DNA of 13,585 nucleotides from DATKZH01 sp964475955. Its GTDB lineage: Bacteria; Planctomycetota; Planctomycetia; Pirellulales; Thermoguttaceae. The notes under the pieces are model-generated. The model was not told the origin of the DNA and made no database searches. It saw only the letters and a program-made list of their open reading frames with translations. The stretch is from contig CAYYZY010000203.1 in the NCBI GenBank assembly GCA_964475955.1, forward strand, positions 1-13,585, given 5' to 3'. The position numbers and the translations under genes were made by a program. Positions 5,760-13,287 of the stretch are shown here, piece after piece (the first letter of the stretch is position 1; the number at the start of each line of letters is the position of its first letter).

Positions 5760-7127
5760 TCACGGCGCCGGCACGAGACGCTTCAGATTCGCCAGTTGCG
5801 CGGCGGCCGTCGTTTCGGTCCACGCCTCGAGCAGATCGACGGCCTCGGCCGTCTTCCCGGCATCCAACAACCGGTCGGCCCTTTCGGCCAGACGTTGCTT
5901 TTGATCGTGGGTGTGTGTTTCCAGGGCTTCCCACTGCGACATCCGCGGGGGCAGCGAATTTCCCAGCTTGTACAGATCGCCGTTGAGCAGGCAGCGCGGC
6001 GTGGTGCGCGTGCCCATGAAAACGGGAAACGACAGGGATTTGGCGGGGAGCGAGAACCACGCGCAGGTGAGAAGCTGCGGATGCTCGGCGTCGATCTCGA
6101 CCGTCACGCCGGCAATGGATGAAGCAAGGCAGATCGACGGATCGCGCGAAACGTTGTGGAAGCGATGGAAATCGATGGGCTCTTCTGCGGCGCGAAGCGT
6201 TTTGGCGGCCGCGCTGCCGTCGAGCCGGCTGAAGTACGCCTTCTGGGTGTGGATTCGGGAAGCCACGTGCCGCGCGTTGCTGCTGACCTCCAGGATCGTC
6301 CCGGTCCGGTCGACGAACAGCCAGTGCGTTCCGTTCACCGTGCCGCCCGCGTAGTCTCCTCGCTCGGCGAACTCCTCGATGATCTCGAGCGCCTGGCCGC
6401 AATCGGCCGCCGTTTCGGCGATGTGGCGGAGGATGGAACCGCTCATCATTCCGCGGAACTGCGGCTCGGCCGGTTCCGGAAGCAACGCGTCGGGATCGCC
6501 CTTCCGGGTCAGGTGGGCCGGATAGTCCCCGCTGCCCGCCAGCCCCTTGTCGTTGACCATCATCGAACATCCGATGGTACTTGCGTTGGATACCGCGATG
6601 AACTTGTTCACGCCTTCCACGGAACTCGTCAACACGTAGGCGGCCTGCTCGCGATCCACGTTGTCGCGGTTCTTGTGGAAGAAGATGCCGCCGGCTTGCG
6701 CGTGTTTCCCGGCCACTGCGTAGGAGGTGCATTCGTGGAACCCGATGCCTCGCGACGAGTTCGCCACGAACGACAGGTAAAGGTCGGCGTCGACTTCCGC
6801 GGCCCGGGCGATGGCGCGCGTCTCCTCGATCCAGTGCGGGGCGATCCGCCGGGCAATTCTCCAGAATCGCTGAGCGCGCCGGAGCAGCGTCGCTTCGGAC
6901 AGCTTCTCCCTTTTCGCTTTCGCCAGGTATCGTTCCACGGCGCTGCGAACGGCCTGACGGTTGACCGTCCCCCATCGTTCTCCGACCTCCGTCGGCGTGC
7001 CGGACAGTTCCACCGCCGTGGACGTGGCCTGCTTCTTGGCCGCTTCCGCGGCGACGACCTCCCATCGTCCCAGGAAAGCCAGCGCAAGAAGAAAGACGGT
7101 GCATGCGTTGCGTGAGCCGATTCTCAT
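5760..7127 (-). CDS. Secreted peptidase C45 / acyl-transferase-like Ntn hydrolase
   Basis: The 455-residue product begins with a Sec signal peptide (charged start, hydrophobic ACTVFLLALAFLG, likely cut near VVAAEA at 24-28). Its core is that of the C45 family (isopenicillin N acyltransferase-like, linear amide hydrolases). FHECTSYAV (130-138) places the presumed nucleophile at Cys133, and a GGIFFHKNRDN strand (146-156) follows. GTHWLFVDRTGTILEV and the later beta strands fit the Ntn-hydrolase fold. Members cut amide bonds in acylated amino acids, peptides or bile-acid-like compounds, often after self-processing at the Cys; the substrate here is unknown and action in the periplasm is inferred. 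ATG 7127 is preceded by GGAGGAACGCGA, a strong ribosome-binding site, and by the signal peptide, so the longer in-frame version from 7232, which runs through a palindromic repeat, is rejected. No convincing promoter was seen. Confidence 0.85.
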   Translation of the reverse strand: MRIGSRNACTVFLLALAFLGRWEVVAAEAAKKQATSTAVELSGTPTEVGERWGTVNRQAVRSAVERYLAKAKREKLSEATLLRRAQRFWRIARRIAPHWIEETRAIARAAEVDADLYLSFVANSSRGIGFHECTSYAVAGKHAQAGGIFFHKNRDNVDREQAAYVLTSSVEGVNKFIAVSNASTIGCSMMVNDKGLAGSGDYPAHLTRKGDPDALLPEPAEPQFRGMMSGSILRHIAETAADCGQALEIIEEFAERGDYAGGTVNGTHWLFVDRTGTILEVSSNARHVASRIHTQKAYFSRLDGSAAAKTLRAAEEPIDFHRFHNVSRDPSICLASSIAGVTVEIDAEHPQLLTCAWFSLPAKSLSFPVFMGTRTTPRCLLNGDLYKLGNSLPPRMSQWEALETHTHDQKQRLAERADRLLDAGKTAEAVDLLEAWTETTAAAQLANLKRLVPAP

Positions 7128-7183
7128 TCGCGTTCCTCCGGTGTCGGGTCTTCCGAGGGACGGTAGAGTCTCTGACCGTGATG

Positions 7184-7204
7184 ATGCGCGCCTGGTGCGC
7201 GCAT
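7184..7204. repeat. 8-bp palindrome upstream of the C45-family gene, possible operator
   Basis: ATGCGCGC (7184-7191) and its exact reverse complement GCGCGCAT (7197-7204) flank CTGGT. The site is 57 bp upstream of the start codon on the minus strand, where a regulator would act, and only 3 bp from the inverted-repeat element at 7208. It may be an operator or a leader hairpin. No regulator can be named. Confidence 0.3.
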
Positions 7205-7207
7205 GTC

Positions 7208-7264
7208 GTGGGGCACGTTTCCAACGTGCCATTGGGTTGTGGGCACGTTGGAAACGTGCCCCAC
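7208..7264. repeat. Inverted-repeat element, copy 2 (23-bp perfect arms)
   Basis: Arms 7208-7230 and 7242-7264 are exact reverse complements and identical in sequence to the arms of the element at 2436-2493. The 11-nt loop differs completely from the 12-nt loop of copy 1. Each arm again has the internal GGCACGTT-TCC-AACGTGCC palindrome. This copy lies in a divergent region between two gene starts, so it is not simply a terminator. Identical arms with diverged loops point to a dispersed, structure-constrained repeat family. Confidence 0.85.
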
Positions 7265-7300
7265 GTTCGGGCCTTGCGTCAGAATAGCCTGCCGAATTCC

Positions 7301-7338
7301 GGGTGGCACGCCCTGAGCAGCGAAGGGACGTGCCCCCC
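7301..7338. repeat. Imperfect hairpin repeat of another family
   Basis: GGGTGGCACGCCCT (7301-7314) pairs with AGGGACGTGCCCCCC (7324-7338) with one bulge and one mismatch, around a 9-nt loop. It sits 36 bp from the 23-bp inverted repeat and shares the GGCACG/CGTGCC words with it. No gene overlaps it. It is probably another dispersed palindromic element, here slightly degraded. Confidence 0.5.
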
Positions 7339-7596
7339 CAGCCGAAACGTCAGTAACCTATTCTAACGCAACGCCGAGGGTTCCCGGCCGACGCCCGACG
7401 CGGACGTTGCCCTCAGCCTGTCGGCCTCCGCGCAGGCTTCGATCGCCCGATCGCAGCAGAACCGGGTAAGCAAGGCCCGGGCGCCGGAAACCGAGGCAGG
7501 GGCCAGTGTAGCAGACCGCAGGCCGGCGGGCAACGAACGTGTGTGCACCACCCCGCGTGCCCCTCCTTTTTGTGCCCTGGCGCGTCCCCGACATTC
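7339..7596. other. Intergenic stretch with no recognisable feature
   Basis: Both strands were read. The open frames are Arg/Pro/Gly-rich and have no ribosome-binding sites. No palindrome, terminator or RNA gene was recognised here. Confidence 0.4.
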
Positions 7597-7625
7597 TTGA
7601 CATCCGCCCCAGGGCCGTCTACGCT
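7597..7625 (+). promoter_or_regulatory. Candidate promoter for the amidohydrolase-propeller gene
   Basis: TTGACA (7597-7602) is a perfect -35 box. At 17 bp it is followed by TACGCT (7620-7625), which keeps only T1, A2 and the final T of the -10 consensus. The predicted leader is about 130 nt. The weak -10 box makes the call tentative. Confidence 0.4.
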
Positions 7626-7760
7626 CGATGCCGCTCCCCGTGCCGCCCGTCTTCCGAGGGTGGCCGAGAAGTCTCCCCATACCCCGAGCACGCCCGGGTC
7701 GAACGCGAAGGAGAAGGTCCGCGATCCCGAGGGATTTATTTACCAACAGGAGACGCTTTG

Positions 7761-10700
7761 ATGGGTAAGTACGATCGACGTACCGGCCAGGTCGGCAGGC
7801 TGCTCGTCGGCTTGATTCTGGGCCTGAGCGTGAGCCCGGCGGGGCTCGCAACCCCGGCGCCGGCCGCCGCGGTCGACGCGGATCTGCTGCTCCGCGGCGG
7901 CGCGATCCACGACGGCTCGGGCGCGGAGCCCGTGGTCGGCGACGTGGCGATCCGCGACGGGCGCGTCGTGGCCGTCGGCAAGGTGACGCCGGGCGAGATC
8001 GGCCGCACGATCGATTGCCGGGGCCTTGTGGTCGCCCCCGGCCTGATCGACCTCCACACGCACACCGACGCAACGCTCGCCCAGCCCGGCTGCCGCGCGT
8101 CGCTCAACTACATCATGCAAGGCTGCACGACCGTGTGCACCGGCAACTGCGGCGGCTCGAAGGACGTAGCGGAGTTCTACCACGACGTCGACGCGAACGG
8201 CGCGGGCACGAACGTCATCCACCTGGTGGGGCACGGCACGATCCGCCGGGCCGTGATGGGCTCCGCACGCCGCAAGCCGACGGACGAAGAGCTTCAACGT
8301 ATGAAGAACCTTGTCGACCAGGCGATGCGCGACGGGGCATGGGGTATGTCGACGGGGCTCATCTACGCGCCCAGTTCCTACGCCCAGACCGACGAACTCG
8401 TCGGCCTGGCCAAGGTGGTGGCGGCCCACGGCGGCGTCTACGCCACCCACATGCGCGACGAAGGCGACCACCTGCTGGCCGCGGTAGAGGAGGCCATCCG
8501 CATCGGGCGCGAGTCGGGCGCACCGGTTCACATCTCCCACTTCAAGTCGATGCAAATCCCCAACTGGGGCCGCATCCGCGACGCGGTCGCCACGATCGAA
8601 AGGGCGCGCGCCGAGGGACAGGCCGTCACGGCCGACCAGTATCCCTATACGGCCAATTCCTTCTCGCTGGCCGACGCCACGCTGCCCGACTCCCACGTCC
8701 GGTGGTCCCGGGCGAACCTCACCCAACGCATGGCCGACGAGCCGGAGTTCGCCGCACGGGTGCGCCGGGTGATCGCCGACCAACTCGGCCGCACCGAGAA
8801 GATCGTGATCGCGGCCAGCAAGAAGTCCCCCGGCTACGTCGGCAAGAGCCTCGACGAAATCGCCGCCCGGGAGAAGATCGACACGGTCGACCTGGTGCTC
8901 AAGATCCTCGCCCAGGAAGCCCCGTCGATCGTCAGCCATTCGATGTCGGAAGCCGACGTGCGCTGGGCAATGACGCTGCCCTGGGTGGCGACCGCCTCCG
9001 ACGGCGCGGCGCGCACCCAAAACCCCAACGAGCACCACCACCCGCGCAACTTCGGCACCTTCGCCCGCAAGATCGGCTACTACGCCATCGAGGAGAACGT
9101 CCTCTCGCTGCCGCAGGCGATCCGCAGCGCGACCGGGCTGCCGGCCGACGTCTTCGGCATCGCCGAGCGCGGCTACCTCCGGCCCGGCTATCACGCCGAC
9201 GTCGTCGTTTTCGACCCGGCCACCTATCGCGACCGGGCCACGTTTGAGAAGCCCCAGGAATACGCCACGGGCGTGCGCTACGTTTTCCTCGCCGGCCAGG
9301 CGGCCGTCGACGACGGGAAGCCCAGCCCGAAGCTGTTCGGACGCGCGCTGCGCCATCGCTCCACGGGGCAGAACGGCGGCGGGGCCGAGAATGCGGCGAG
9401 CAACGCGGCGGCCGGCACGGCGGCGCCGTTTGCCGTGCGCGTGGAGGTCGAAGAAATCGTCTGCGAGCTCCCCGCGTACGAAGTGACCAACAACGGCTCG
9501 GGCATGTTCTGGAGTTCCGGCAGCACGCAGATGGTGCGCGTGGGCGACCGGCTGTTCGTCAGCGCGTTCGAGGCCGTGCCGGGCGTCGCACCGCTGAACA
9601 ACGCGCGCTGGGCCCTGTATGAACGCGGTCCGGAAGGCTGGGAGTTCCGCCAACGCGACGAAAAGGACCGCACGCGCGAGCCCTGCTCGCTCGCCACCAG
9701 CCACGACGGGCGACTGCTGATGTCGGTCAACCCGACGCTCGCGCCGCTGGTGCCCGCGTCGGGGAAGCGTGCGGGCGGCCCCGCCCGGCCGGAGTTCCTC
9801 GAGTTCGATTCGGCCCACCCGGAGCGGGAGCCACGGCACCTGGTTCCCCAATGGAGCGAAAACCCGAAGTTCACCGAGCACTCCTACCGCGCCTTCTCCG
9901 CCGACGGCGAAAACGGCGAGTTCATCCTGTTCAACAAGGTCGGCACGTCGCAGACCGCGTGGGCCTTCCTCGACCGACACGGCGCGTGGAAGACCGGGCT
10001 GTTGACCTGGCCCAAGGGAGAGGACCCCCGGTATTCCGTCTGGCACGACGAATACACGCCCGTCAACTACGCCAACGTGATCCTCCGCGATCGCCAGGTG
10101 CACTACATCGGGCAATCGCCGATCAACATCTGGAACCGGATCGACCCGGCGAAGACCGAGACGTGGGGGCGCGACAAGTGGGGCTGGCGCATGCGCAAGC
10201 TGCACTACGCCTGGACCCCCGATATCACGAGCAAGCCGTTCTCGGAGTGGATCCTGGTGGACGACACCATGGACGACGGCGGCACCGTGGGGATGGGCGA
10301 CTCGTGGCTCGCCTCCGACGGCCGGCTCCACCTGGTGTGGCAGCGAGAGCCGATCAATCCAAGACTGCGCAACGCCCACTTTCCCGACGTCAAACGGGAC
10401 TGGCGCATGTGCTATGGGATACTGAAGGACGGGAAGATACTCGAGAAACGCGTCCTTCTCGCCGGCGGCGAAACGACCGGTCCGCTGCGTCCGACCGGGT
10501 ACATCGGCCATCCCCGGTTTCACATTACCCCGGACCACACGGTGTACGTCCTGTGCAACCTCGTGGGCACCACCGCCGAAACCAAGGAACAAACCGGAAC
10601 CTATGCCCTGCGGATCGAGCCGGACGGCTCCGTGTCGCCACCCGTGCGCGTACCGCTGTCGCGGCGCATCAGGAGCGCGTTCTTCACCGCCACGCCGCGC

Positions 10701-10805
10701 GCCGGAAATCGACTCACCGAGGCGGCCGACCTGCTGATCGCCGACACCGTCGACGGCAAACCCGTGGCACGCTACGCCCGCATCCGCTTCTGCCCTGCCG
10801 ATTAG
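7761..10805 (+). CDS. Secreted fusion: D-aminoacylase-type amidohydrolase plus BNR/sialidase-like propeller domain
   Basis: The 1014-residue product has a signal peptide (hydrophobic LLVGLILGLSVSPAG, cleavage likely after APAAA near 37). Residues about 40-533 form a complete N-acyl-D-amino-acid deacylase-type amidohydrolase: HTHTD with metal ligands H99 and H101, bridging C130 (TGNCGG), H230 (YATHMRDEGD), H260 (VHISHFKS) and catalytic D414 (ATASDGA). It ends in the usual DDGKPSPKLFGRALRHR. A Gly/Ala/Asn-rich linker (about 534-555) leads to a second domain of about 455 residues with repeated strand motifs (RVGDRLFVSAF, NGEFILFNK, DSWLASDGRLHLVWQ, HPRFHITPDHTVYVLC) that looks like a BNR-type propeller. 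Deacylases normally stop near residue 530, so the second half is an addition. The enzyme should hydrolyse N-acyl-D-amino acids outside the cytoplasm; the propeller may bind or cut a glycan. ATG 7761 follows AGGAG (7748-7752). A longer in-frame start at 7539 lacks a signal peptide. Confidence 0.9.
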   Translation: MGKYDRRTGQVGRLLVGLILGLSVSPAGLATPAPAAAVDADLLLRGGAIHDGSGAEPVVGDVAIRDGRVVAVGKVTPGEIGRTIDCRGLVVAPGLIDLHTHTDATLAQPGCRASLNYIMQGCTTVCTGNCGGSKDVAEFYHDVDANGAGTNVIHLVGHGTIRRAVMGSARRKPTDEELQRMKNLVDQAMRDGAWGMSTGLIYAPSSYAQTDELVGLAKVVAAHGGVYATHMRDEGDHLLAAVEEAIRIGRESGAPVHISHFKSMQIPNWGRIRDAVATIERARAEGQAVTADQYPYTANSFSLADATLPDSHVRWSRANLTQRMADEPEFAARVRRVIADQLGRTEKIVIAASKKSPGYVGKSLDEIAAREKIDTVDLVLKILAQEAPSIVSHSMSEADVRWAMTLPWVATASDGAARTQNPNEHHHPRNFGTFARKIGYYAIEENVLSLPQAIRSATGLPADVFGIAERGYLRPGYHADVVVFDPATYRDRATFEKPQEYATGVRYVFLAGQAAVDDGKPSPKLFGRALRHRSTGQNGGGAENAASNAAAGTAAPFAVRVEVEEIVCELPAYEVTNNGSGMFWSSGSTQMVRVGDRLFVSAFEAVPGVAPLNNARWALYERGPEGWEFRQRDEKDRTREPCSLATSHDGRLLMSVNPTLAPLVPASGKRAGGPARPEFLEFDSAHPEREPRHLVPQWSENPKFTEHSYRAFSADGENGEFILFNKVGTSQTAWAFLDRHGAWKTGLLTWPKGEDPRYSVWHDEYTPVNYANVILRDRQVHYIGQSPINIWNRIDPAKTETWGRDKWGWRMRKLHYAWTPDITSKPFSEWILVDDTMDDGGTVGMGDSWLASDGRLHLVWQREPINPRLRNAHFPDVKRDWRMCYGILKDGKILEKRVLLAGGETTGPLRPTGYIGHPRFHITPDHTVYVLCNLVGTTAETKEQTGTYALRIEPDGSVSPPVRVPLSRRIRSAFFTATPRAGNRLTEAADLLIADTVDGKPVARYARIRFCPAD

Positions 10806-10813
10806 GGACGGAG

Positions 10814-10871
10814 TAGCAGGCACACTCCGTGTGCCGTAACCCGCGGACGGCACAGGGCGTGTGGGCTGCTA
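10814..10871. repeat. Palindromic repeat element with degraded right arm
   Basis: TAGCAG (10814-10819) matches CTGCTA (10866-10871) in reverse, and most of the 24-bp arms pair around the loop AACCCGCGG, with several mismatches in the right arm. The left arm contains an internal palindrome, GGCACAC-TCC-GTGTGCC (10819-10835). That is the same plan as the 2436 and 7208 elements, including the TCC centre, but with different flanks. It begins 8 bases after the stop codon of the fusion gene and may block transcription there. Confidence 0.65.
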
Positions 10872-10878
10872 GAAAATG

Positions 10879-10962
10879 AAAATGGGGTCGGGTCTCATTT
10901 TGTCCCACGCGCATGGGAAGTGTCAGGTCGTCTTCGCACAAAATGAGACCCAACCCCATTTT
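10879..10962. repeat. REP-like inverted repeat with 25-bp arms
   Basis: Arms 10879-10903 and 10938-10962 are reverse complements over 25 bp with one mismatch. Each carries a GGGTCTCATTTTGT-type end and an AAAATGGGG outer end, with 34 bp between the arms. Similar AAAATGGGGTC...GACCC words are familiar to me as REP elements mobilised by REP-associated tyrosine transposases (RAYT); that link is from memory. No transposase is in the window. The right arm lies inside a short signal-peptide frame on the minus strand and appears to have truncated it. Confidence 0.7.
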
Positions 10963-11087
10963 CCCGCCGTTGAACCGACGAATATCAACGACTTCCCGCC
11001 GGTCGCGCCGTCGGTGGCCAGCTCGGCGGAATGCAGGCCCGGCGCCAGAAACACGAGACAGAACAAGGCAAGCAGGGTTCTTTTCAT
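10923..11087 (-). pseudogene. Truncated start of a secreted protein, cut by a REP-like element
   Basis: From ATG 11087 the minus strand encodes MKRTLLALFCLVFLAPGLHS, a clear Sec signal peptide, followed by about 20 ordinary residues (AELATDGATGGKSLIFVG). The frame then runs into the inverted-repeat arm at 10962 and stops at 10923 after 54 residues. The last codons are derived from the repeat. The start is 72 bp downstream of the broken ceramidase-like gene on the same strand, so it was probably the next gene in that transcript. The body of the gene is missing. Its original function cannot be told from what remains. Confidence 0.5.
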
Positions 11088-11159
11088 GGTTCTCGCCTAC
11101 GGCAAGGTGCGCTCTGATGAGTTCACGATGCGATACTCCTCGTAGCGTTCACGCCTCGG

Positions 11160-12616
11160 CTAGCCAGAGCTTTCGAGCTGCTTCGCGCCGGCCTTGTGCA
11201 GCTCGTTGAGCATTTCGAGGAGGTTGTCGGTGAGGATCACGGAGGCGTCTTTCTGCACGCGGTTCGTGCCCATCCAGGTTTCGTAGCCGCCGAGTTCGTG
11301 CTGCTCAGGGGTGGGTAGATACCCGTTGGTCCCGTTGGCGAGACTAACGACCATGGTGCGGGGGAAGGGGCTGCGCCGCTTCAGATCGAGGCCGATCACG
11401 GCGAACGCCTCGAACGGCAGGGTACATAGAGCAAAATCGCCGATTCGGAGAGCCTGCACCGGCACGGTGACCGTCTCGGAGGCCTTGGCCAGCGAGAGCG
11501 TGCGGCAAGCGTAGTTTTCGGCCAGACGCGGGAGCTTGTCGCGCTCGGCCTCGTCCTTCACGGCCAACACGGCTTCGGCCGCGGCGATCTGCTCGGCCGT
11601 GGGGCGGCGCCGCTTCAGCGTCACGTGCCGTTCGATCATGCCCAGGCGTGCGTCCTGGCGATGGGCCGAAATCGTGGCGTGCGCGCGCCAGGCGGCGTCG
11701 GCGGCCTTCTGAGCGACGACCTGAATCTGCTCGAAGGGCTTGCGCGGCGGACGATCCACGAGGAAGGGGATGTTGTTGACGTCGCCGGAGGTGCCGTTCG
11801 ACATCATGGCCACGAAGTCGTCGGCGTTGACGCGGGCTTGCATCAATCGCGCAAACTCGCCGAAGTAGTCGGCCGAGATCATCCCCTGGGGCACGTGGCC
11901 CACGTAGTGCAGCGAGTAGTTGGCCAACAGGGCCAGCGGCTTGCCCGAGGTCGCGTCCTCGACCGAGAGGATGGTCACGTCGGGATCGGTGGGGCCGGCC
12001 GGGCGGTCGAGGACGTCGGGACTCCTGCTGGGGTTCATCTTCACCTGGTCCAGCTTGCCGAACGGATTCAACGGCATCTTCCCCGGCTTGAGGAACCAGC
12101 GGCGACAGAACACCTCCTCCGGCAGCGGAGTCGCGGCGGCGCGCACGCCGGCGGGCCGCAGCGCGGCGTGCGCGCGAACGATCGACTCCGCGATCCCCTC
12201 CAGAAGAAGCTCCCGGTAGGCCACCTCGGCCGCGCGCCCGGCTTGGACGTTCGAGGGGGGGCGGTGTGCGTGTGGGTCGACGCCACCAGCATCCTCTCCA
12301 CGGGGACGCCGCACTGCTTCGAGGCAATCGCCTTGGCCTCGTCGCACACTTCCTCCGACACCCCGATGTTGTCGACCACCACCAGGGCCACGGCCGTTGC
12401 GCCGTCGCCGAGCACCAAGGCCCGCGCGTGAAGCGGATCGTGCACGCGTTCCACCATGCGGGCCCTGAACAGGCCCGGCATGTTCACCGGAAACTCGTTG
12501 GGAGTGATATCCACCGCCGCCGCCCCGGCGCGGAGCGTGGGAGCAGGCTTCTCGGCCGCAAGGCACGGGATACTGAGAACACCGAACGACGCCAGGAATA
12601 AGAGCGTGTGTTTCAT
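11160..12616 (-). pseudogene. Neutral ceramidase-like secreted hydrolase, broken by a one-base frameshift
   Basis: Two minus-strand frames together give one protein. The first part, from ATG 12616, has a signal peptide (HTLLFLASFGVLSIPCLA), then AAAVDITPNEFPVNMPG and the metal-binding STHTHTAPP motif (113-121). The second frame continues with the rest of the catalytic domain (ALLANYSLHYVGHVP, AMMSNGTSGDVNN, FPRTMVVSLANGTNGYLPT) to TAG 11160. They join at a run of seven G (12255-12261 on the plus strand); adding one base to the run restores a single 485-residue frame. The domain fits the neutral/alkaline ceramidase N-terminal family (PF04734), zinc amidases that release fatty acid from ceramide. 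These short planctomycete members lack a proven substrate. GAGG precedes the ATG. The break may be real decay, slippage-based phase variation or a sequencing error; the rest of the protein looks intact, so I favour an error or a very recent mutation. Confidence 0.8.
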
Positions 12617-12689
12617 GGGTGGGCCTCGGCGTGGGAGGGACACGGGGGGCGATCGGCGCAGCTCCGAGCCGGGCCGACGACACGCCCAT

Positions 12690-12718
12690 CTTATACGGCC
12701 ACCTGGGGCCACGGTCAA
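12690..12718 (-). promoter_or_regulatory. Sigma70-type promoter for the ceramidase-like gene
   Basis: On the minus strand, TTGACC (complement of 12713-12718) is followed after 17 bp by TATAAG (complement of 12690-12695). Each box has one mismatch to consensus. The predicted start is about 65-70 nt upstream of the ATG at 12616. Like the promoter at 5072, its spacer holds GGCC-rich symmetric sequence. Confidence 0.65.
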
Positions 12719-12775
12719 GGCGCGGCCGAGACCCCGTTTCGCGCAAGTCGGCCGCCGCTTTGTCGACGAAACCGG

Positions 12776-12803
12776 TTGCGTCTGCCCGTCGCGTCGTTAT
12801 CCT
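12776..12803 (+). promoter_or_regulatory. Candidate promoter for the short secreted-protein gene
   Basis: TTGCGT (12776-12781) and TATCCT (12798-12803) are 16 bp apart, with two mismatches to consensus in each box. The predicted leader is about 75 nt. It diverges from the ceramidase-like promoter 60 bp away, forming a plausible two-way promoter region. Confidence 0.35.
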
Positions 12804-12883
12804 GAATGGATGGAATACCCGCCGACAATCGCCGCACGGGCCGCGGAGTCCATCGCAGTCTACTGACCCCACGAGGACGTCCC

Positions 12884-13207
12884 ATGCACCGAGTACCTTT
12901 GTCGTGGAGCCTTCTCATCTTGCTGTGCACGTCCGTCTTCTCCCAGGAATACACGGAAGAAGACATTCAGAACCGGCACACCACGGCCTATCCGCTATCC
13001 CGCCTGCACCGCGACTGGATCTATCAGGATCACGGCTTGAAGAGCGGCGAATGCTTCGTCGCCGCGGACGACAACGGCGTCGAACGGGCCATGGTTCGCA
13101 AGATCCTCGCCGAGTTGAAGGCTCGCGGCGTTGTGGCCGACGCCCTGGAGAAGTCGCTGGCCGCTCTCGTGGAAGGCGAGAAGTCGGGCAAGAGTGCGCG
13201 TGGGTGA
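12884..13207 (+). CDS. Short secreted protein of unknown function, probably shortened by a frameshift
   Basis: ATG 12884 follows GAGG (12873-12876) and opens a 107-residue product with a signal peptide (MHRVPLSWSLLILLCTSVFS, cut before QEYTEED). The mature part reads YPLSRLHRDWIYQDHG, then GECFVAADDNGVERAMVRKILAEL and an alpha-helical Leu/Ala/Glu-rich stretch. It resembles, from memory and with low confidence, the N-terminal region of large secreted planctomycete proteins, but I cannot name a domain. The last residues (KSARG) are basic and uncharacteristic, and protein-like sequence goes on in another frame from 13192, which suggests that the real gene was longer. No partner gene is evident; the neighbours on both sides are ceramidase-like genes on the other strand. 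Confidence 0.6.
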   Translation: MHRVPLSWSLLILLCTSVFSQEYTEEDIQNRHTTAYPLSRLHRDWIYQDHGLKSGECFVAADDNGVERAMVRKILAELKARGVVADALEKSLAALVEGEKSGKSARG

Positions 13208-13287
13208 AACTGATCGATTTCCAGGAGCGTTTCCCACTGGCGGACAACGGAATCGTTGAGTTCGAGGTCTACGGCAAGGATCGGTGA
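13192..13287 (+). pseudogene. Out-of-frame continuation of the preceding secreted protein
   Basis: In the frame one base back from the gene starting at 12884, codons 13192-13287 read ECAWVKLIDFQERF then PLADNGIVEFEVYGKDR and stop. This has the composition of a folded protein, unlike the Arg/Pro-rich noise of other frames. One extra base near 13188-13192 (for example a second G before GAG) would join it to the first frame as one 134-residue protein. It could instead be the leftover end of a different gene. Confidence 0.4.

Noticed and set aside
7740..10853. 1037-codon minus-strand frame opposite the amidohydrolase-propeller gene
   Set aside because: It mirrors the codon periodicity of the plus-strand gene, has no domain and no ribosome-binding site; the plus strand carries catalytic motifs.
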